A stretch of DNA of 35,460 nucleotides from Lentisphaeria bacterium (GTDB taxonomy: Bacteria > Verrucomicrobiota > Lentisphaeria > Victivallales > UBA1829). Made by a program: the position numbers and the translations under genes. Positions 17,462-26,516 of this stretch are shown here, one piece after another. Below the pieces are notes generated by a model. The model saw only the letters and a program-made list of their open reading frames with translations. It made no database searches and was not told the origin of the DNA. The stretch is taken from assembly GCA_017456805.1 (NCBI GenBank), contig JAFTIQ010000029.1, positions 1 to 35,460 of the forward strand. Reading direction: 5' to 3'. Positions within the stretch are counted from its first letter, which is position 1; each line of letters opens with the position of its first letter.

Positions 17462-17489
17462 AATATATCGCCTTTTCCGGAAAATACAA
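17462..17489 (-). promoter_or_regulatory. Candidate rpmB promoter
   Basis: On the minus strand TTGTAT (17489-17484) and TATATT (17467-17462) are 16 bp apart, about 45 bp upstream of the rpmB start codon. A 12-bp palindrome TTTTCCGGAAAA (17473-17484) fills the spacer, but CCGGAA is very common in this genome, so it may be chance. Confidence 0.5.
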
Positions 17490-17636
17490 GTCTTTCCTGT
17501 AAAAAAAAAGGATTTTTCCTGAGATATTTCTCCATAACCGTGATTTTTCTCAAAAAGGGCACCGGAAAAAGAAACACAGCACGGAAGCTTTTTTCATTCC
17601 TGACGTTTTTTATAACATAAACTTAATGAAATATAT

Positions 17637-17665
17637 TTGAAAAAACATACTTTGCATGATATATT
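17637..17665 (+). promoter_or_regulatory. Promoter of the Ehr/Hyf-like operon
   Basis: TTGAAA (17637-17642) and TATATT (17660-17665) are separated by 17 bp. Transcription would start near 17672, giving a leader of roughly 43 nt to the GTG at 17715. Because the -35 hexamer coincides with an upstream in-frame TTG, that TTG cannot be the start codon of the first gene. Confidence 0.65.
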
Positions 17666-17714
17666 ATCTGCTCCCTTAATTTCGGGGAAATCAACAATCA
17701 ACAGGAGAGTGTCC

Positions 17715-19571
17715 GTGTTATCAGAAATGTTTTTGCCGCTGGCAGTTATTGCAGCCTCCGGCGCAGGAGCATGGCTGTGCGGAAAGAAAAAGAATCTTTC
17801 AGCCGGCATCGGTACAACAGGTCTCATCGCAGGAATCATTTGGTGGACCGTGTTGTTGTTTTTGAATTCCGACTCGTTCAACCCCTCATACAGTATCTGG
17901 TGGGCAGTTCCGATCATTGTTCTCGGAATCTGCGGAGGGATTCATTCCATTGCCTATTTGAAGGGGCATGGGGAGGAACGGAGCAACCTTTATTATCTGT
18001 TCTACAATCTGACAGTTGCCTCCATGCTTGGAGTTCTTCTGGTCCGGGAAACGGTTTTGTTTCTGACGTTCTGGGAACTGATGGGGTTGGCAAGTTTTGC
18101 GTTGGTGGCGTTTGATTACCAATCCGGGAAGGCACGGAATGCGGCATGGCTCTATCTGCTTGTCTGTGAAGCGGGATCTCTGTTCCTGATGCTGATGTTT
18201 CTTGCACCTGCTGAACCGGTATTCCGTCTTATCTTCGGTTTGCTGGGATTCGGTTTAAAAATCGGATTCCCGCTGCTTCATATCTGGCTTCCGCAGGCAC
18301 ACCCGGCGGCACCGGCACCGGTATCCGCGCTGATGTCCGGAGCGATGATTCCTCTGGGATTTTACGGATTCTGGGTTTTCATTTTCCCCTGTCTGGATGG
18401 AGGGAATGTTATCCTTTCTGCGGGGATCACGCTTCTGATTCTGGGCTGTGTGGGAGCGCTCGGCGGAATTCTCTTTTCTCTGCCCCGGACGAATATCAAA
18501 GAATTGCTTGCCTATTCCAGTATTGAAAATATGGGGATCATCTCCATGGGCTTCGGGCTTGGGCTGGTGGAATATTCCAGTGGAAATCCGACAATGATCT
18601 ATGTTCTTGCGTTCGGCGGGAGTTTGCTTCATATTCTCAACCATTCCTTCCTGAAAGGCGGTTTGTTCCTGGGAGCGGGGATCATTCAGAAGGCAACACA
18701 TTCTCTTGAGATGGAAGAGATGGGCGGTTTGCTCAAACGGATGCCCTTCAGCGGTTCTTTGTTCCTGATGAACAGTGCGGGAATTTGCGGGTTGCCGCCG
18801 TTCAACGGGTTTATCAGTGACTTTCTGATCTATGCAGCGGCTTTGATGTCTGTCTGTTCCCGGCAGCCGCTGTTAATTGTCTGCGGGGTTGCGGTTTTGA
18901 TCGTTCTTGCGCTGACCGGCGGGATCGCTGCAGCGGCATTTGCGAAGTTGACCGGAGCAGTATATCTCGGGGAGCCCCGGGGAGAAAAAGCCGCCAATGC
19001 TGTGGAAGGATCCAAGTGGATGACTCTTCCGGTTCTGGTGCTGTTCCTTCTTTCCTGCGGGACCACGCTTCTGATCGGTTATGGAAACCGGGAACTGGTT
19101 CCGTCACTGTTTGTCATTTCTCAGCTTTCCATTTCTCTGGTGCTTCTTTCTGCCGTTCTTTTTGTGATCCGCTGCAAGATCCTTTCCAAAGAGTATAAAG
19201 ATAAAAGAGGCTGTACATGGGATTGCGGATTTTCCGCCCCGACTGCCCGGATGGAATATACCGGGTCCGCTTTTGTTCAGCCGATCACAGATTTCTGCCG
19301 GTTCCTGATGAAGCCCTTCCGGAAAGTAAATCTCCCTGAGGGGATTTTTGCCAGGGATGCCAGTTATGAATCGGAAACGCCTGATCCGGGACTGGAACGT
19401 TTCTGGGGAAAAATCTTCGGATGGGCTGCCAAACTTTCTGAAAAGATCCATTTTCTGCAATCCGGCTATCTTCACTTATATATATTGATTGCGACCGCAG
19501 CATTGATCGCCATGCTGATCTGGGGCTTGATGCTGCCCTGGAGCGGTTCTATTCTCGGAGGTGTCAAATGA
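17715..19571 (+). CDS. HyfB/NuoL-like proton-conducting membrane subunit
   Basis: The 618-aa polytopic protein belongs to the Mrp antiporter-like family of ion-pumping subunits (HyfB/HycC). Diagnostic features are the glutamate in TM5 (FWELMGLASF), the lysine in GLKIGFPLLHIWLPQAHPA and the conserved SALMSGAM. The C-terminal domain WDCGFSAPTARMEYTGSAF is typical of HyfB/HycC. The start is GTG 17715 behind AGGAG (17703-17707, 7-bp spacing), giving MLSEMFLPLAV. It overlaps the next gene by 4 bp. It would form a proton or sodium channel driven by the soluble redox arm. Confidence 0.88.
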   Translation: MLSEMFLPLAVIAASGAGAWLCGKKKNLSAGIGTTGLIAGIIWWTVLLFLNSDSFNPSYSIWWAVPIIVLGICGGIHSIAYLKGHGEERSNLYYLFYNLTVASMLGVLLVRETVLFLTFWELMGLASFALVAFDYQSGKARNAAWLYLLVCEAGSLFLMLMFLAPAEPVFRLIFGLLGFGLKIGFPLLHIWLPQAHPAAPAPVSALMSGAMIPLGFYGFWVFIFPCLDGGNVILSAGITLLILGCVGALGGILFSLPRTNIKELLAYSSIENMGIISMGFGLGLVEYSSGNPTMIYVLAFGGSLLHILNHSFLKGGLFLGAGIIQKATHSLEMEEMGGLLKRMPFSGSLFLMNSAGICGLPPFNGFISDFLIYAAALMSVCSRQPLLIVCGVAVLIVLALTGGIAAAAFAKLTGAVYLGEPRGEKAANAVEGSKWMTLPVLVLFLLSCGTTLLIGYGNRELVPSLFVISQLSISLVLLSAVLFVIRCKILSKEYKDKRGCTWDCGFSAPTARMEYTGSAFVQPITDFCRFLMKPFRKVNLPEGIFARDASYESETPDPGLERFWGKIFGWAAKLSEKIHFLQSGYLHLYILIATAALIAMLIWGLMLPWSGSILGGVK

Positions 19572-20497
19572 ATCAAAATATTTACTGGGTTCTCTGGCTG
19601 ATTGCCACCTTTGTCCTCTGTCCGATCCTTCCGGGGATCATCAACAAGGTCAAAGCCTTTTTTGCCGGACGGAAAGGTCCGAGCATTTTTCAGCTTTATT
19701 ATGATTTGAACAAACTGCTGAAAAAAGGCGGGGTGATTTCCAACACATCCGGCGGGATGCTGAAACTTGCGCCTTGTATCAGCCTTGCATCAATTATCAT
19801 CGCAACGCTTCTGCTGCCGCTCGGGATCGTGGAATCTCCGTTCTCTTTCCAGGGGGATGTGATTCTGTTTTTCTATCTTCTCGGAACCGCGCGGCTTGTG
19901 ACGGTTTGGGGAGCATTGGATACCGGTTCCAGTTTTGAAGGGATGGGAGCCAGCCGTGAAATGCAATTTTCTGCGCTTGCGGAGGCAGCAATCTTCGGGA
20001 TCATCGGCTGTCTTGCAGTCCTGACTCAACGGGGCGATTTGAGTATGCTGCCCTCGACCATTTTCAGCAGCAGTATTCATACGGTTGCGATCCTTCTTTG
20101 TGCCTTTGCGTTTTTCATCATTCTCCTGATGGAAAACTGCCGTGTTCCTGCGGATGACCCGAATACCCATTTGGAATTGACGATGATCCATGAAGCGATG
20201 ATTCTGGATTATGCGGGGCCGGATCTGGCGCTGATTCTTTACGGAGCAAGTTTGAAACTCTGGCTGTTTGCTTCCTTTTTTGTGATGCTTCTGATCCCTG
20301 CCTTGAGCGGCGGACTGCTTCTGAGTTCTGCACTGTTCCTTGCAGGAATCATTCTGACAGTGGTGCTCGTGGGGATCATTGAATCCTGCATTGCGCGATA
20401 CCGCTTCCTGAAAGTGCCGCAAATGCTGATCGGTGCTCTCGGGCTCTCCCTGATCGCCTTCTTTTTCCTCATTTTCTTTAATGGAGGGGTAAAATAA
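19568..20497 (+). CDS. HyfC/NuoH-like membrane subunit
   Basis: This 309-aa membrane protein matches the NuoH/HyfC/HycD family that anchors the soluble arm. It has the characteristic FFAGRKGPSIFQLYYDL, DTGSSFEGMGASREM and ENCRVPADDPNTHLELTMIHE motifs, the last being the conserved quinone-site/coupling loop of the family. About eight hydrophobic segments are seen. It overlaps the HyfB-like gene by four bases (ATGA) and ends one base before the next ATG, so translation is coupled. Confidence 0.9.
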   Translation: MNQNIYWVLWLIATFVLCPILPGIINKVKAFFAGRKGPSIFQLYYDLNKLLKKGGVISNTSGGMLKLAPCISLASIIIATLLLPLGIVESPFSFQGDVILFFYLLGTARLVTVWGALDTGSSFEGMGASREMQFSALAEAAIFGIIGCLAVLTQRGDLSMLPSTIFSSSIHTVAILLCAFAFFIILLMENCRVPADDPNTHLELTMIHEAMILDYAGPDLALILYGASLKLWLFASFFVMLLIPALSGGLLLSSALFLAGIILTVVLVGIIESCIARYRFLKVPQMLIGALGLSLIAFFFLIFFNGGVK

Positions 20498-20498
20498 A

Positions 20499-21152
20499 AT
20501 GGAACATTTGATTGAATTTACACTGGCACTCTTTCTGATCACCAATTTGATGATGGCGGCATCCAGCAGATTGATGCACTGCATCAAGATTGTGATCATT
20601 CAGGGGATTCTTCTTGGAATTCTGCCTTTACTTCTGGGACACTTTGAAGGATCGCATCTTTTTGCCGCTTTTCTGAATATCTCGATCAAGGGGATTGCCC
20701 TCCCCTGGCTTTTGATCACCGCAATCAAAAAGGCAGATGTCTGCCGGGAACTGGAACCGCTGGTGGGGTATGCGACCTCCCTGATCATCGTGCTTCTGTT
20801 TTTTGCGGTATCTTTCTGGCTGGGCACAAAACTTCCGGCAAGCGAACCGTTCCTGCGACTTGCCACGCCATCCGCAGTGGCAACAATGCTGACCGGGCTT
20901 TTTATTGTGATGGCGCGCCGGAAGGCGATTACCCAGGCGATCGGTTTTCTGACTTTTGAAAACGGGATTTCTCTGTTCGGAACCGGCCACATGCTGGATT
21001 TCGGAGTGGCGGTGGAAATGGGAATTCTGCTTGACGTCCTGGTGCTGGTCTTTGTCATGGGAATCGCTGTTATGAGAATCAAACGGGAATTTCAGCATAT
21101 TGACTCCGATAAGCTGCATTTCCTCGGTGACAATCAGGAAGAGGTGAAATAA
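20499..21152 (+). CDS. HyfE-like membrane subunit
   Basis: The 217-aa protein resembles HyfE, which is related to NuoK with an extended C-terminus. It has six or so transmembrane segments and the typical GFLTFENGISLFGTGHMLDFG segment (broken as FLTFENGISLF). It precedes a HyfF-like gene with which it overlaps by one base. HyfE-type subunits are found in larger group-4 hydrogenase-like complexes, but not in the small six-subunit Ech type. Confidence 0.85.
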   Translation: MEHLIEFTLALFLITNLMMAASSRLMHCIKIVIIQGILLGILPLLLGHFEGSHLFAAFLNISIKGIALPWLLITAIKKADVCRELEPLVGYATSLIIVLLFFAVSFWLGTKLPASEPFLRLATPSAVATMLTGLFIVMARRKAITQAIGFLTFENGISLFGTGHMLDFGVAVEMGILLDVLVLVFVMGIAVMRIKREFQHIDSDKLHFLGDNQEEVK

Positions 21153-22558
21153 TGTTTGAACTGTTTTTAATTTTCTCTCCGGTTCTTTTCGGGATCTTTA
21201 TTTATTTCTGCAAAAAGAATCTGCTGTTCATCCGGATGCTTTTGATCCTTACGGCACTTCTGCATAACATCGGATGTTTCCTTCTGGTTGCATATCCGGA
21301 ATGGAATATTTCCATTTTTCCGGAATATATCGGAGCGGATCCTTACTCCATTCCGGTGCTTGGGATCATGAGTTTTCTGTTTCTCTGCGCGGCGGTTCAT
21401 GCCTGTTTCTGGCTGCCGGTGGAAGCAAAACACAGTCAGCACCATATCCCGTTCAACATTTTCTGCGCGATTCTGTGCTGTTTTGTGTTTACCATGACGC
21501 TGACAGCGCTTGCGAGAAATTTCGGTCTGCTCTGGGTTGCGGTGGAAGCAACGACTCTTGCCAGTGCCCCTCTGATCAACTTTCACAGATCCGCCGGGTC
21601 CACCGAAGCAATGTGGAAATATCTCCTGATCTGCTCCGTCGGAATCGGACTGGCTTTGTTCGGAACGTTTCTTCTCGGGATGGCGGCAAAAACGCCGGAG
21701 GGACTTCCTGCCGGATTGAACTTCTCCGACTTCGGAAAAGATATTGTTCTGAATCCTGATTACTTCAAAGTGGCATTTATTTTCTGCTTTGCCGGATATG
21801 GTTTAAAAATGGGGCTTGCACCGTTCCATACCTGGCTGCCGGATGCTCACAGTGAAGCACCGTCCATGGTTTCTGTCATGCTCTCCGGGGCTTTGCTGAA
21901 CTGTTCGTTCCTTGGAATGATCCGGATTCACTCCATTGCACCGGAAGGGCTGGATATCTTCTGCAAAGAATATTTCCTGATCTTCGGTCTGCTCTCTCTT
22001 GCGATTGCAGCGTTCTTCATTATCAAACAGAGTGACTACAAGCGGATGCTGGCATATTCCAGTGTGGAACACATGGGGATTCTGGCGATCATGTGGGGAC
22101 TTTCCATGCAGGAGATCACATTTATTCACATGACCTTCCATTCCCTTTGCAAAATGCTGCTTTTCCTTGTTGCCGGCAATATTCTGATTGCTTACGGAAC
22201 CCGGAAAACAGAACTGATCCACGGAATGTTTGCCCGGACAAAACGGAATGCGGCTTTGTGGCTGCTCGGAATCATTCTGATTTGCGGGATGCCCCCCTCC
22301 CCGCTGTTCCTGACAGAATTTGCTTTGATCGGGAATGCCGGGTTCGTATTGGGCGGATTGATCCTGCTCTTCCTCTTTATGGTGTTCTGCGGAATGACCT
22401 TCAATGCGCTCCAGATGACCATGGGAAAAGATCTTTCCGAACCCCTCCGGGAACAGGATACAGATGCCGAAAAGCTCTTCAAAGTGCCAGTCGTCATTGC
22501 AGTTCTCGTTGTGATCACCGGGATCCTGATGATCCTGAATAACCCGTTCAGCCTGTAA
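21152..22558 (+). CDS. HyfF-like proton-conducting membrane subunit
   Basis: The 468-aa polytopic protein is a second antiporter-like subunit. The functional lysine region is LKMGLAPFHTWLPDAHSEAP, followed by SVMLSGALLN. A further conserved segment is DYKRMLAYSSVEHMGI. The length is nearer HyfD/HyfF than NuoL. The E. coli hyf operon has three such subunits (B, D, F); only two are present here. It is separated from the large-subunit gene by 10 bp containing AAGGAGG. Confidence 0.88.
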   Translation: MFELFLIFSPVLFGIFIYFCKKNLLFIRMLLILTALLHNIGCFLLVAYPEWNISIFPEYIGADPYSIPVLGIMSFLFLCAAVHACFWLPVEAKHSQHHIPFNIFCAILCCFVFTMTLTALARNFGLLWVAVEATTLASAPLINFHRSAGSTEAMWKYLLICSVGIGLALFGTFLLGMAAKTPEGLPAGLNFSDFGKDIVLNPDYFKVAFIFCFAGYGLKMGLAPFHTWLPDAHSEAPSMVSVMLSGALLNCSFLGMIRIHSIAPEGLDIFCKEYFLIFGLLSLAIAAFFIIKQSDYKRMLAYSSVEHMGILAIMWGLSMQEITFIHMTFHSLCKMLLFLVAGNILIAYGTRKTELIHGMFARTKRNAALWLLGIILICGMPPSPLFLTEFALIGNAGFVLGGLILLFLFMVFCGMTFNALQMTMGKDLSEPLREQDTDAEKLFKVPVVIAVLVVITGILMILNNPFSL

Positions 22559-22568
22559 GGAGGAAATC

Positions 22569-24065
22569 ATGAATCTTTTTTATCAAATGGAAAACGGTTC
22601 ATCCGCAGATCTTTCCCTGATCCCGATTTTGAACGAACTGGATTTCCGGACCGCAGTTCTTGAAAAAACAGCTTCCGGATGCCGTTTGGAATCTCTTTTT
22701 GCCCTGCCGGAAGAAAATCAGTTCCGGATTTTTGCCATTCTGCTGAACCCGGCAGAACATCTTCTGGAACTCACCTCCATGAATGTAACGGATAAATATC
22801 AGGCTCTTACTTCGGATCTGGCGGCAGCGCATCTGTTCGAGCGGGAAATGGCAGAACAGTTCGGGATCATTCCGGAAGGCCACCCGAATCTGAAACCAGT
22901 CAGATTCCACGATTCTTATGCGGGTGGAAAGAAAGCTCCGGAAATCGGAAATATTGATTTTATGACCATGCAGGGAGAAGCTGTTCATGAAGTAGCCGTC
23001 GGACCGATCCATGCAGGAGTGATCGAACCCGGACATTTCCGGTTCCAATGCATGGGCGAAGATGTCTACTCCCTGGAAATCTCCCTCGGATATCAGCATC
23101 GGGGAATCGAAAAAATGCTGGAGGGAAAAGTCACTCCGCGAACGCTCCGGATGCTGGAAACCGCTGCCGGAGACAGCTCCATTGCAGAGGCAACCGCCTG
23201 TGCGGTCCTCATGGAAGGACTGAGCGAAAAAGCTCCCTCCAAACGGGCAAGACAGATCAGATCCGTTGCCCTGGAATTGGAACGGATCGCAAATCATATC
23301 GGCGATTTGGGAGCCCTTGCCGGGGATGTGGCTTTCCTGCCGACAGCCTCCTTCTGCGGACGGATCCGCGGAGAATATCTGAATATGACCGCAGAGCTTT
23401 GCGGCAACCGGTTCGGACGCAATCTTGTGATTCCCGGCGGCGTAAAATTCGATGTGGAACCTGCCAGAGCAGAAAAAATCATCAAGTGGATCAACCGGGT
23501 TTATCCGGAATTGAAAAATGCCCTTGATCTGATGTTTGACTGTCCGACGGTGCTTGACCGGTTTGAAAATACAGGAAGAGTCCCGAAAGAACTGGCGCGG
23601 GAACTGGGACTGGTCGGAATGGCAGCCCGGGCAAGCGGGTTGCAGATGGATGCCCGCCACGATCTTCCGCTGAACGGCGAAGATCCCGTTCCTCAGTGGA
23701 TCTCCCTCAAACACTGTACCGGTGAAGTCATGGCAAGAGCCCATGTCAGATACCGGGAGATCGTTGCGTCCCATGCCTTTATTCTGGATACGCTTTCCAA
23801 TCTGGCTGAGGGGAATTTGAACAGCTGCGATGAGTGCCGGATTCCGGAAAACAAAATTTCCGCAGCTGTGGTGGAATCCTGGCGCGGAGAACTCTGTCAT
23901 GTTGCGATCACCGGAAAAGACGATACCATCCGTCGCTACAAAGTGACAGATCCCTCCTTCCACAACTGGACCGGATTGGCGATGGCGCTCAGAAATGAAC
24001 AGATCTCCAATTTCCCGATCTGCAACAAAAGTTTCAATTTGTCCTATTGCGGACATGACCTGTGA
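22569..24065 (+). CDS. HyfG-like large subunit lacking N-terminal Ni ligands
   Basis: This 498-aa protein fuses a NuoC-like domain (residues about 1-130, FEREMAEQFGIIPEGHPNL) to a NuoD/hydrogenase large-subunit domain. True [NiFe] enzymes of group 4 have ER-x-C-G-x-C-x3-H after HRGIEK. Here the aligned stretch is E197-T-A-A-G-D-S-S204, so both cysteines (positions 200 and 203) are Ala and Ser, and the His is Glu. The C-terminus reads FPICNKSFNLSYCGHDL, with two cysteines not in the CxxC spacing. It therefore cannot hold the usual NiFe site and resembles Ehr (energy-converting hydrogenase-related) subunits. Its substrate or electron acceptor is unknown. Confidence 0.88.
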   Translation: MNLFYQMENGSSADLSLIPILNELDFRTAVLEKTASGCRLESLFALPEENQFRIFAILLNPAEHLLELTSMNVTDKYQALTSDLAAAHLFEREMAEQFGIIPEGHPNLKPVRFHDSYAGGKKAPEIGNIDFMTMQGEAVHEVAVGPIHAGVIEPGHFRFQCMGEDVYSLEISLGYQHRGIEKMLEGKVTPRTLRMLETAAGDSSIAEATACAVLMEGLSEKAPSKRARQIRSVALELERIANHIGDLGALAGDVAFLPTASFCGRIRGEYLNMTAELCGNRFGRNLVIPGGVKFDVEPARAEKIIKWINRVYPELKNALDLMFDCPTVLDRFENTGRVPKELARELGLVGMAARASGLQMDARHDLPLNGEDPVPQWISLKHCTGEVMARAHVRYREIVASHAFILDTLSNLAEGNLNSCDECRIPENKISAAVVESWRGELCHVAITGKDDTIRRYKVTDPSFHNWTGLAMALRNEQISNFPICNKSFNLSYCGHDL

Positions 24066-24074
24066 GGTGATATT

Positions 24075-24830
24075 ATGTTGAATGCACTGAAAGCAAGATT
24101 GTTTCAAGGTTACCGGACAGGGAAATTCCCGGATCAGCCGCCGACACTGCCGGACCGGTTCAATGGAAGACCCGTTCTGGATGCCTCCAAATGCTCCGAT
24201 TGCGGCGCATGTCAAAGAGTTTGCCCCTCCAAAGCAATTGCGGCGGTCGGAAAGGATCTCTCCATCGATACAGGAAAATGTATTTTCTGCGGAGACTGTG
24301 CCGCAGCTTGCAAAATGGGAGCAATCACCTTTTCTCAGGAATACCGTCTGGCGAATATGACCAGAGAAAAGCTGCTGGCGCGCTCCGGAGAGATTTATGA
24401 ACCGGAACGCCCGACGGACCGGGAATTTCTGAAATTCTGTTCAAAATCCCTGAAGATCCGTCAGATCTCTGCCGGCGGATGTGCTGCCTGTGAATTGGAT
24501 TTCAACGTGCTGGGGACGCTGGCTTGGGATATGGGCAGATTCGGAATCCAGGTCGTTGCGTCGCCCCGTCATGCAGATTGTATTCTTGTTACCGGACCGG
24601 TCAGCAGAAATATGCTTCTTGCGTTGAAGAAAGGGTATGAAGCTGCGCCCCATCCGGTGTGGGTCATCGCCTGCGGAGCCTGTGCCATCTCCGGCGGGAT
24701 CTATCAGGACTCCCCGGAAACGATGAGCGGTGTGGAAGAGATCCTGAAACCGGATCTTTATGTCCCCGGCTGTCCGCCGCACCCCACAACACTTCTGGAA
24801 GGGATCCTCCGTCTGATGAACAGAAAGTAA
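24075..24830 (+). CDS. HyfH-HyfI fusion: 2x[4Fe-4S] ferredoxin plus NuoB-like small subunit
   Basis: In 251 aa two subunits are joined. The N-terminal part (about residues 34-85) has CSDCGACQRVCP and CIFCGDCAAACK, two complete [4Fe-4S] binding sets like HyfH/NuoI. The C-terminal part is NuoB/HyfI-like with four conserved cluster cysteines intact: GGCAACELD, ACGACAISGG and PGCPPHP. Thus the electron wire is complete even though the large subunit has lost its nickel ligands. In E. coli these are separate genes. It is the last gene of the operon, 9 bp after the large subunit. Confidence 0.9.
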   Translation: MLNALKARLFQGYRTGKFPDQPPTLPDRFNGRPVLDASKCSDCGACQRVCPSKAIAAVGKDLSIDTGKCIFCGDCAAACKMGAITFSQEYRLANMTREKLLARSGEIYEPERPTDREFLKFCSKSLKIRQISAGGCAACELDFNVLGTLAWDMGRFGIQVVASPRHADCILVTGPVSRNMLLALKKGYEAAPHPVWVIACGACAISGGIYQDSPETMSGVEEILKPDLYVPGCPPHPTTLLEGILRLMNRK

Positions 24831-24831
24831 G

Positions 24832-24848
24832 AGAAAACGCTATCAGCG
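24832..24848 (-). terminator. Possible short terminator after the lacI-type gene
   Basis: Read on the minus strand, CGCT-GAT-AGCG is followed by TTTTCTC. The stem is only 4 bp, so it is weak. It sits between the convergent Ehr operon and the LacI-family gene. Confidence 0.35.
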
Positions 24849-24852
24849 GAGA

Positions 24853-25821
24853 TTATTTTACGCTGTCCCGCCGTATGAACTCACAAGGAAGCACTTCCGG
24901 CAGTTCATACGGCATTTTTTCCAGTTGAGATAACACTGCGCGGACGGCTGCCTGTGCAGCATCTGCAAGCGGGCGGCTGATGGTACTTAATGACGGTACG
25001 GCATATTCTGCTGCCCGGACATTATCGAACCCGATCACAGAAAGATCATCCGGCAAGTCCAATCCGATTGCACATCCGTTCTGGATCGTTCTCAATGCCA
25101 GATAATCATTCAAATGCATGATTGCTGAACAATCCGGATGCTCCGCAAGAAACGCTTTCAACTCCCCGGGAGCAACATCGTCATGGTCCAAACACCAGAT
25201 ATTTTTTTCTGAGACAGATCTGCTGAACTCCTGAAAACGCTGGTCATACGGTTCATAGTAACGCGTCTGATAGTAGATCCCTGTATGCCCCTGCCCTTTC
25301 AAAAAGTTGATCACATTCCGCATGGGAGTCTGATAATCGTAACGGAGCATCTTTCCCGGAAGGGAAGACGTGGGATGTGTATTCAGAACAACTGTCGGAA
25401 CGGGAAGATCAACAACGGCTTCCAGCATTTCCTGAGTAAAAAATCCGCTCACAATAATAGCATCGTAGCCGCGCGCCTGAAATGACCGGAGGTTTTCGAT
25501 CGTATTTCCCCGGTTTGCAGAAAAACCGACGATCACATGATAATTCTCATCAGCTGCGGCATTATAGATTTCAAGCATTTCATTGCGGGTGACCTCATTC
25601 CGGAGATTCTCGGAGTAATAACCGATGATATTCGTCCGTCCTGTCCGCAGACTGCGGGCAATGTCAGAGCAATGGTAATCCAATTCAGCCAGAGCCGAAT
25701 CAATTTTTTCCTGCGTCTGTTTGGACATCCGGGCACTTGGATGGTGATTCAGGTAATTGGAGACCAGCGCAATCGAAACGCCTGCCCGGGCGGCAATATC
25801 TTTCAACGTAACTTTTTTCAT
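24853..25821 (-). CDS. LacI-family transcriptional regulator
   Basis: The 322-aa protein begins with the LacI DNA-binding domain (VTLKDIAARAGVSIALVSNYLN, helix-turn-helix at residues 5-25, hinge helix near LDYHCSDIARSLRTGR) and continues as a periplasmic-binding-protein-like sugar sensor ending FIRRDSVK. It is probably a carbohydrate-responsive repressor. Its ligand is unknown. It is the promoter-distal gene of the minus-strand run, 2 bp after the CPBP stop, an odd place for a sugar regulator. It may act on distant operators such as those at 264-307, but nothing in the sequence proves this. Confidence 0.9.
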   Translation of the reverse strand: MKKVTLKDIAARAGVSIALVSNYLNHHPSARMSKQTQEKIDSALAELDYHCSDIARSLRTGRTNIIGYYSENLRNEVTRNEMLEIYNAAADENYHVIVGFSANRGNTIENLRSFQARGYDAIIVSGFFTQEMLEAVVDLPVPTVVLNTHPTSSLPGKMLRYDYQTPMRNVINFLKGQGHTGIYYQTRYYEPYDQRFQEFSRSVSEKNIWCLDHDDVAPGELKAFLAEHPDCSAIMHLNDYLALRTIQNGCAIGLDLPDDLSVIGFDNVRAAEYAVPSLSTISRPLADAAQAAVRAVLSQLEKMPYELPEVLPCEFIRRDSVK

Positions 25822-25823
25822 CT

Positions 25824-26516
25824 CTACTCACTCATTTGTATCAATCCGGAACGTACCAGGATCAGAAGAGAAAGGGAACACCAGTTAAATACAGCGTGAA
25901 TCAGAATCGCACGCGTGGTCGAACCATTGACCTGAAACCACTGCAGGATCAATGCCAGAAAAAACAGCAGAAAACTCTGCCAGACAAAGCCGTGACTGAT
26001 GGCAAACAGAAATGATGGGAGCAGATAATGCAGAATTTTCTTATCCGGCAAATTCTGCTTGCACCATTCAAAATAGATGCACCGGTAAACCAGTTCCTCT
26101 GAAACAGGCGCAAGGAAACCAGCGGAAATCAGAATGATGTAAAACACATACGACGGGCAATCTTTTGCATATTCCACCAGAAGCTGCGGCGGAGTATCAT
26201 ACCAGAAATGATTCTTTAAAGCAGTCAATACCATAAACAGAATTGCAATCAGAATTCCCAATCCTGCAGGAAGAAGATCTTTCACGCCGGGGGAAGTCAA
26301 CTTCAAATCTGCCCAAATACTCCCCCGCCGGTATAAAAATGTTGTAATAAAAACAGTCGTCAGAAAAAACGCAGGCATGATCAGAATTGCAGCAATCATC
26401 TGCACATCCGGATGAGGAAGGAACATTGCCGGAGAAAAAAGCATCAACCCTGCACTGCCGAAAAAAAGAATCGCACCGGAAAGATCCAGCCATGTTTTCC
26501 GTTCTGCACTGTTCAT
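25824..26516 (-). CDS. CPBP family intramembrane metalloprotease
   Basis: The 230-aa protein has about six transmembrane segments and the CPBP/Rce1-type motifs: APVSEELVYR (Glu-Glu and Arg), SFLFAISHGF (His) and ILIHAVFNW (His, Asn). These glutamates and histidines form the catalytic site in the membrane. Bacterial members are often of unknown substrate. It overlaps the zinc-ribbon gene upstream by 4 bp and precedes the LacI-type gene by 2 bp, so it is translationally coupled to both. Confidence 0.85.
   Translation of the reverse strand: MNSAERKTWLDLSGAILFFGSAGLMLFSPAMFLPHPDVQMIAAILIMPAFFLTTVFITTFLYRRGSIWADLKLTSPGVKDLLPAGLGILIAILFMVLTALKNHFWYDTPPQLLVEYAKDCPSYVFYIILISAGFLAPVSEELVYRCIYFEWCKQNLPDKKILHYLLPSFLFAISHGFVWQSFLLFFLALILQWFQVNGSTTRAILIHAVFNWCSLSLLILVRSGLIQMSE

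Noticed and set aside
17473..17484. TTTTCCGGAAAA palindrome as an operator for rpmB
   Set aside because: CCGGAA is one of the most frequent words of this sequence, so a chance palindrome is likely.
17637..17714. TTG start for the HyfB-like gene
   Set aside because: The TTG is part of the -35 hexamer of the promoter, and GTG 17715 has a proper Shine-Dalgarno.
22599..24215. 538-aa antisense frame opposite the large subunit gene
   Set aside because: It is a shadow of the codon bias of the HyfG-like gene, with no domain and no start signals.
17715..24830. Active formate hydrogenlyase or group-4 hydrogenase
   Set aside because: The large subunit lacks the N-terminal nickel cysteines and the C-terminal CxxC, and no formate dehydrogenase subunit is encoded here.
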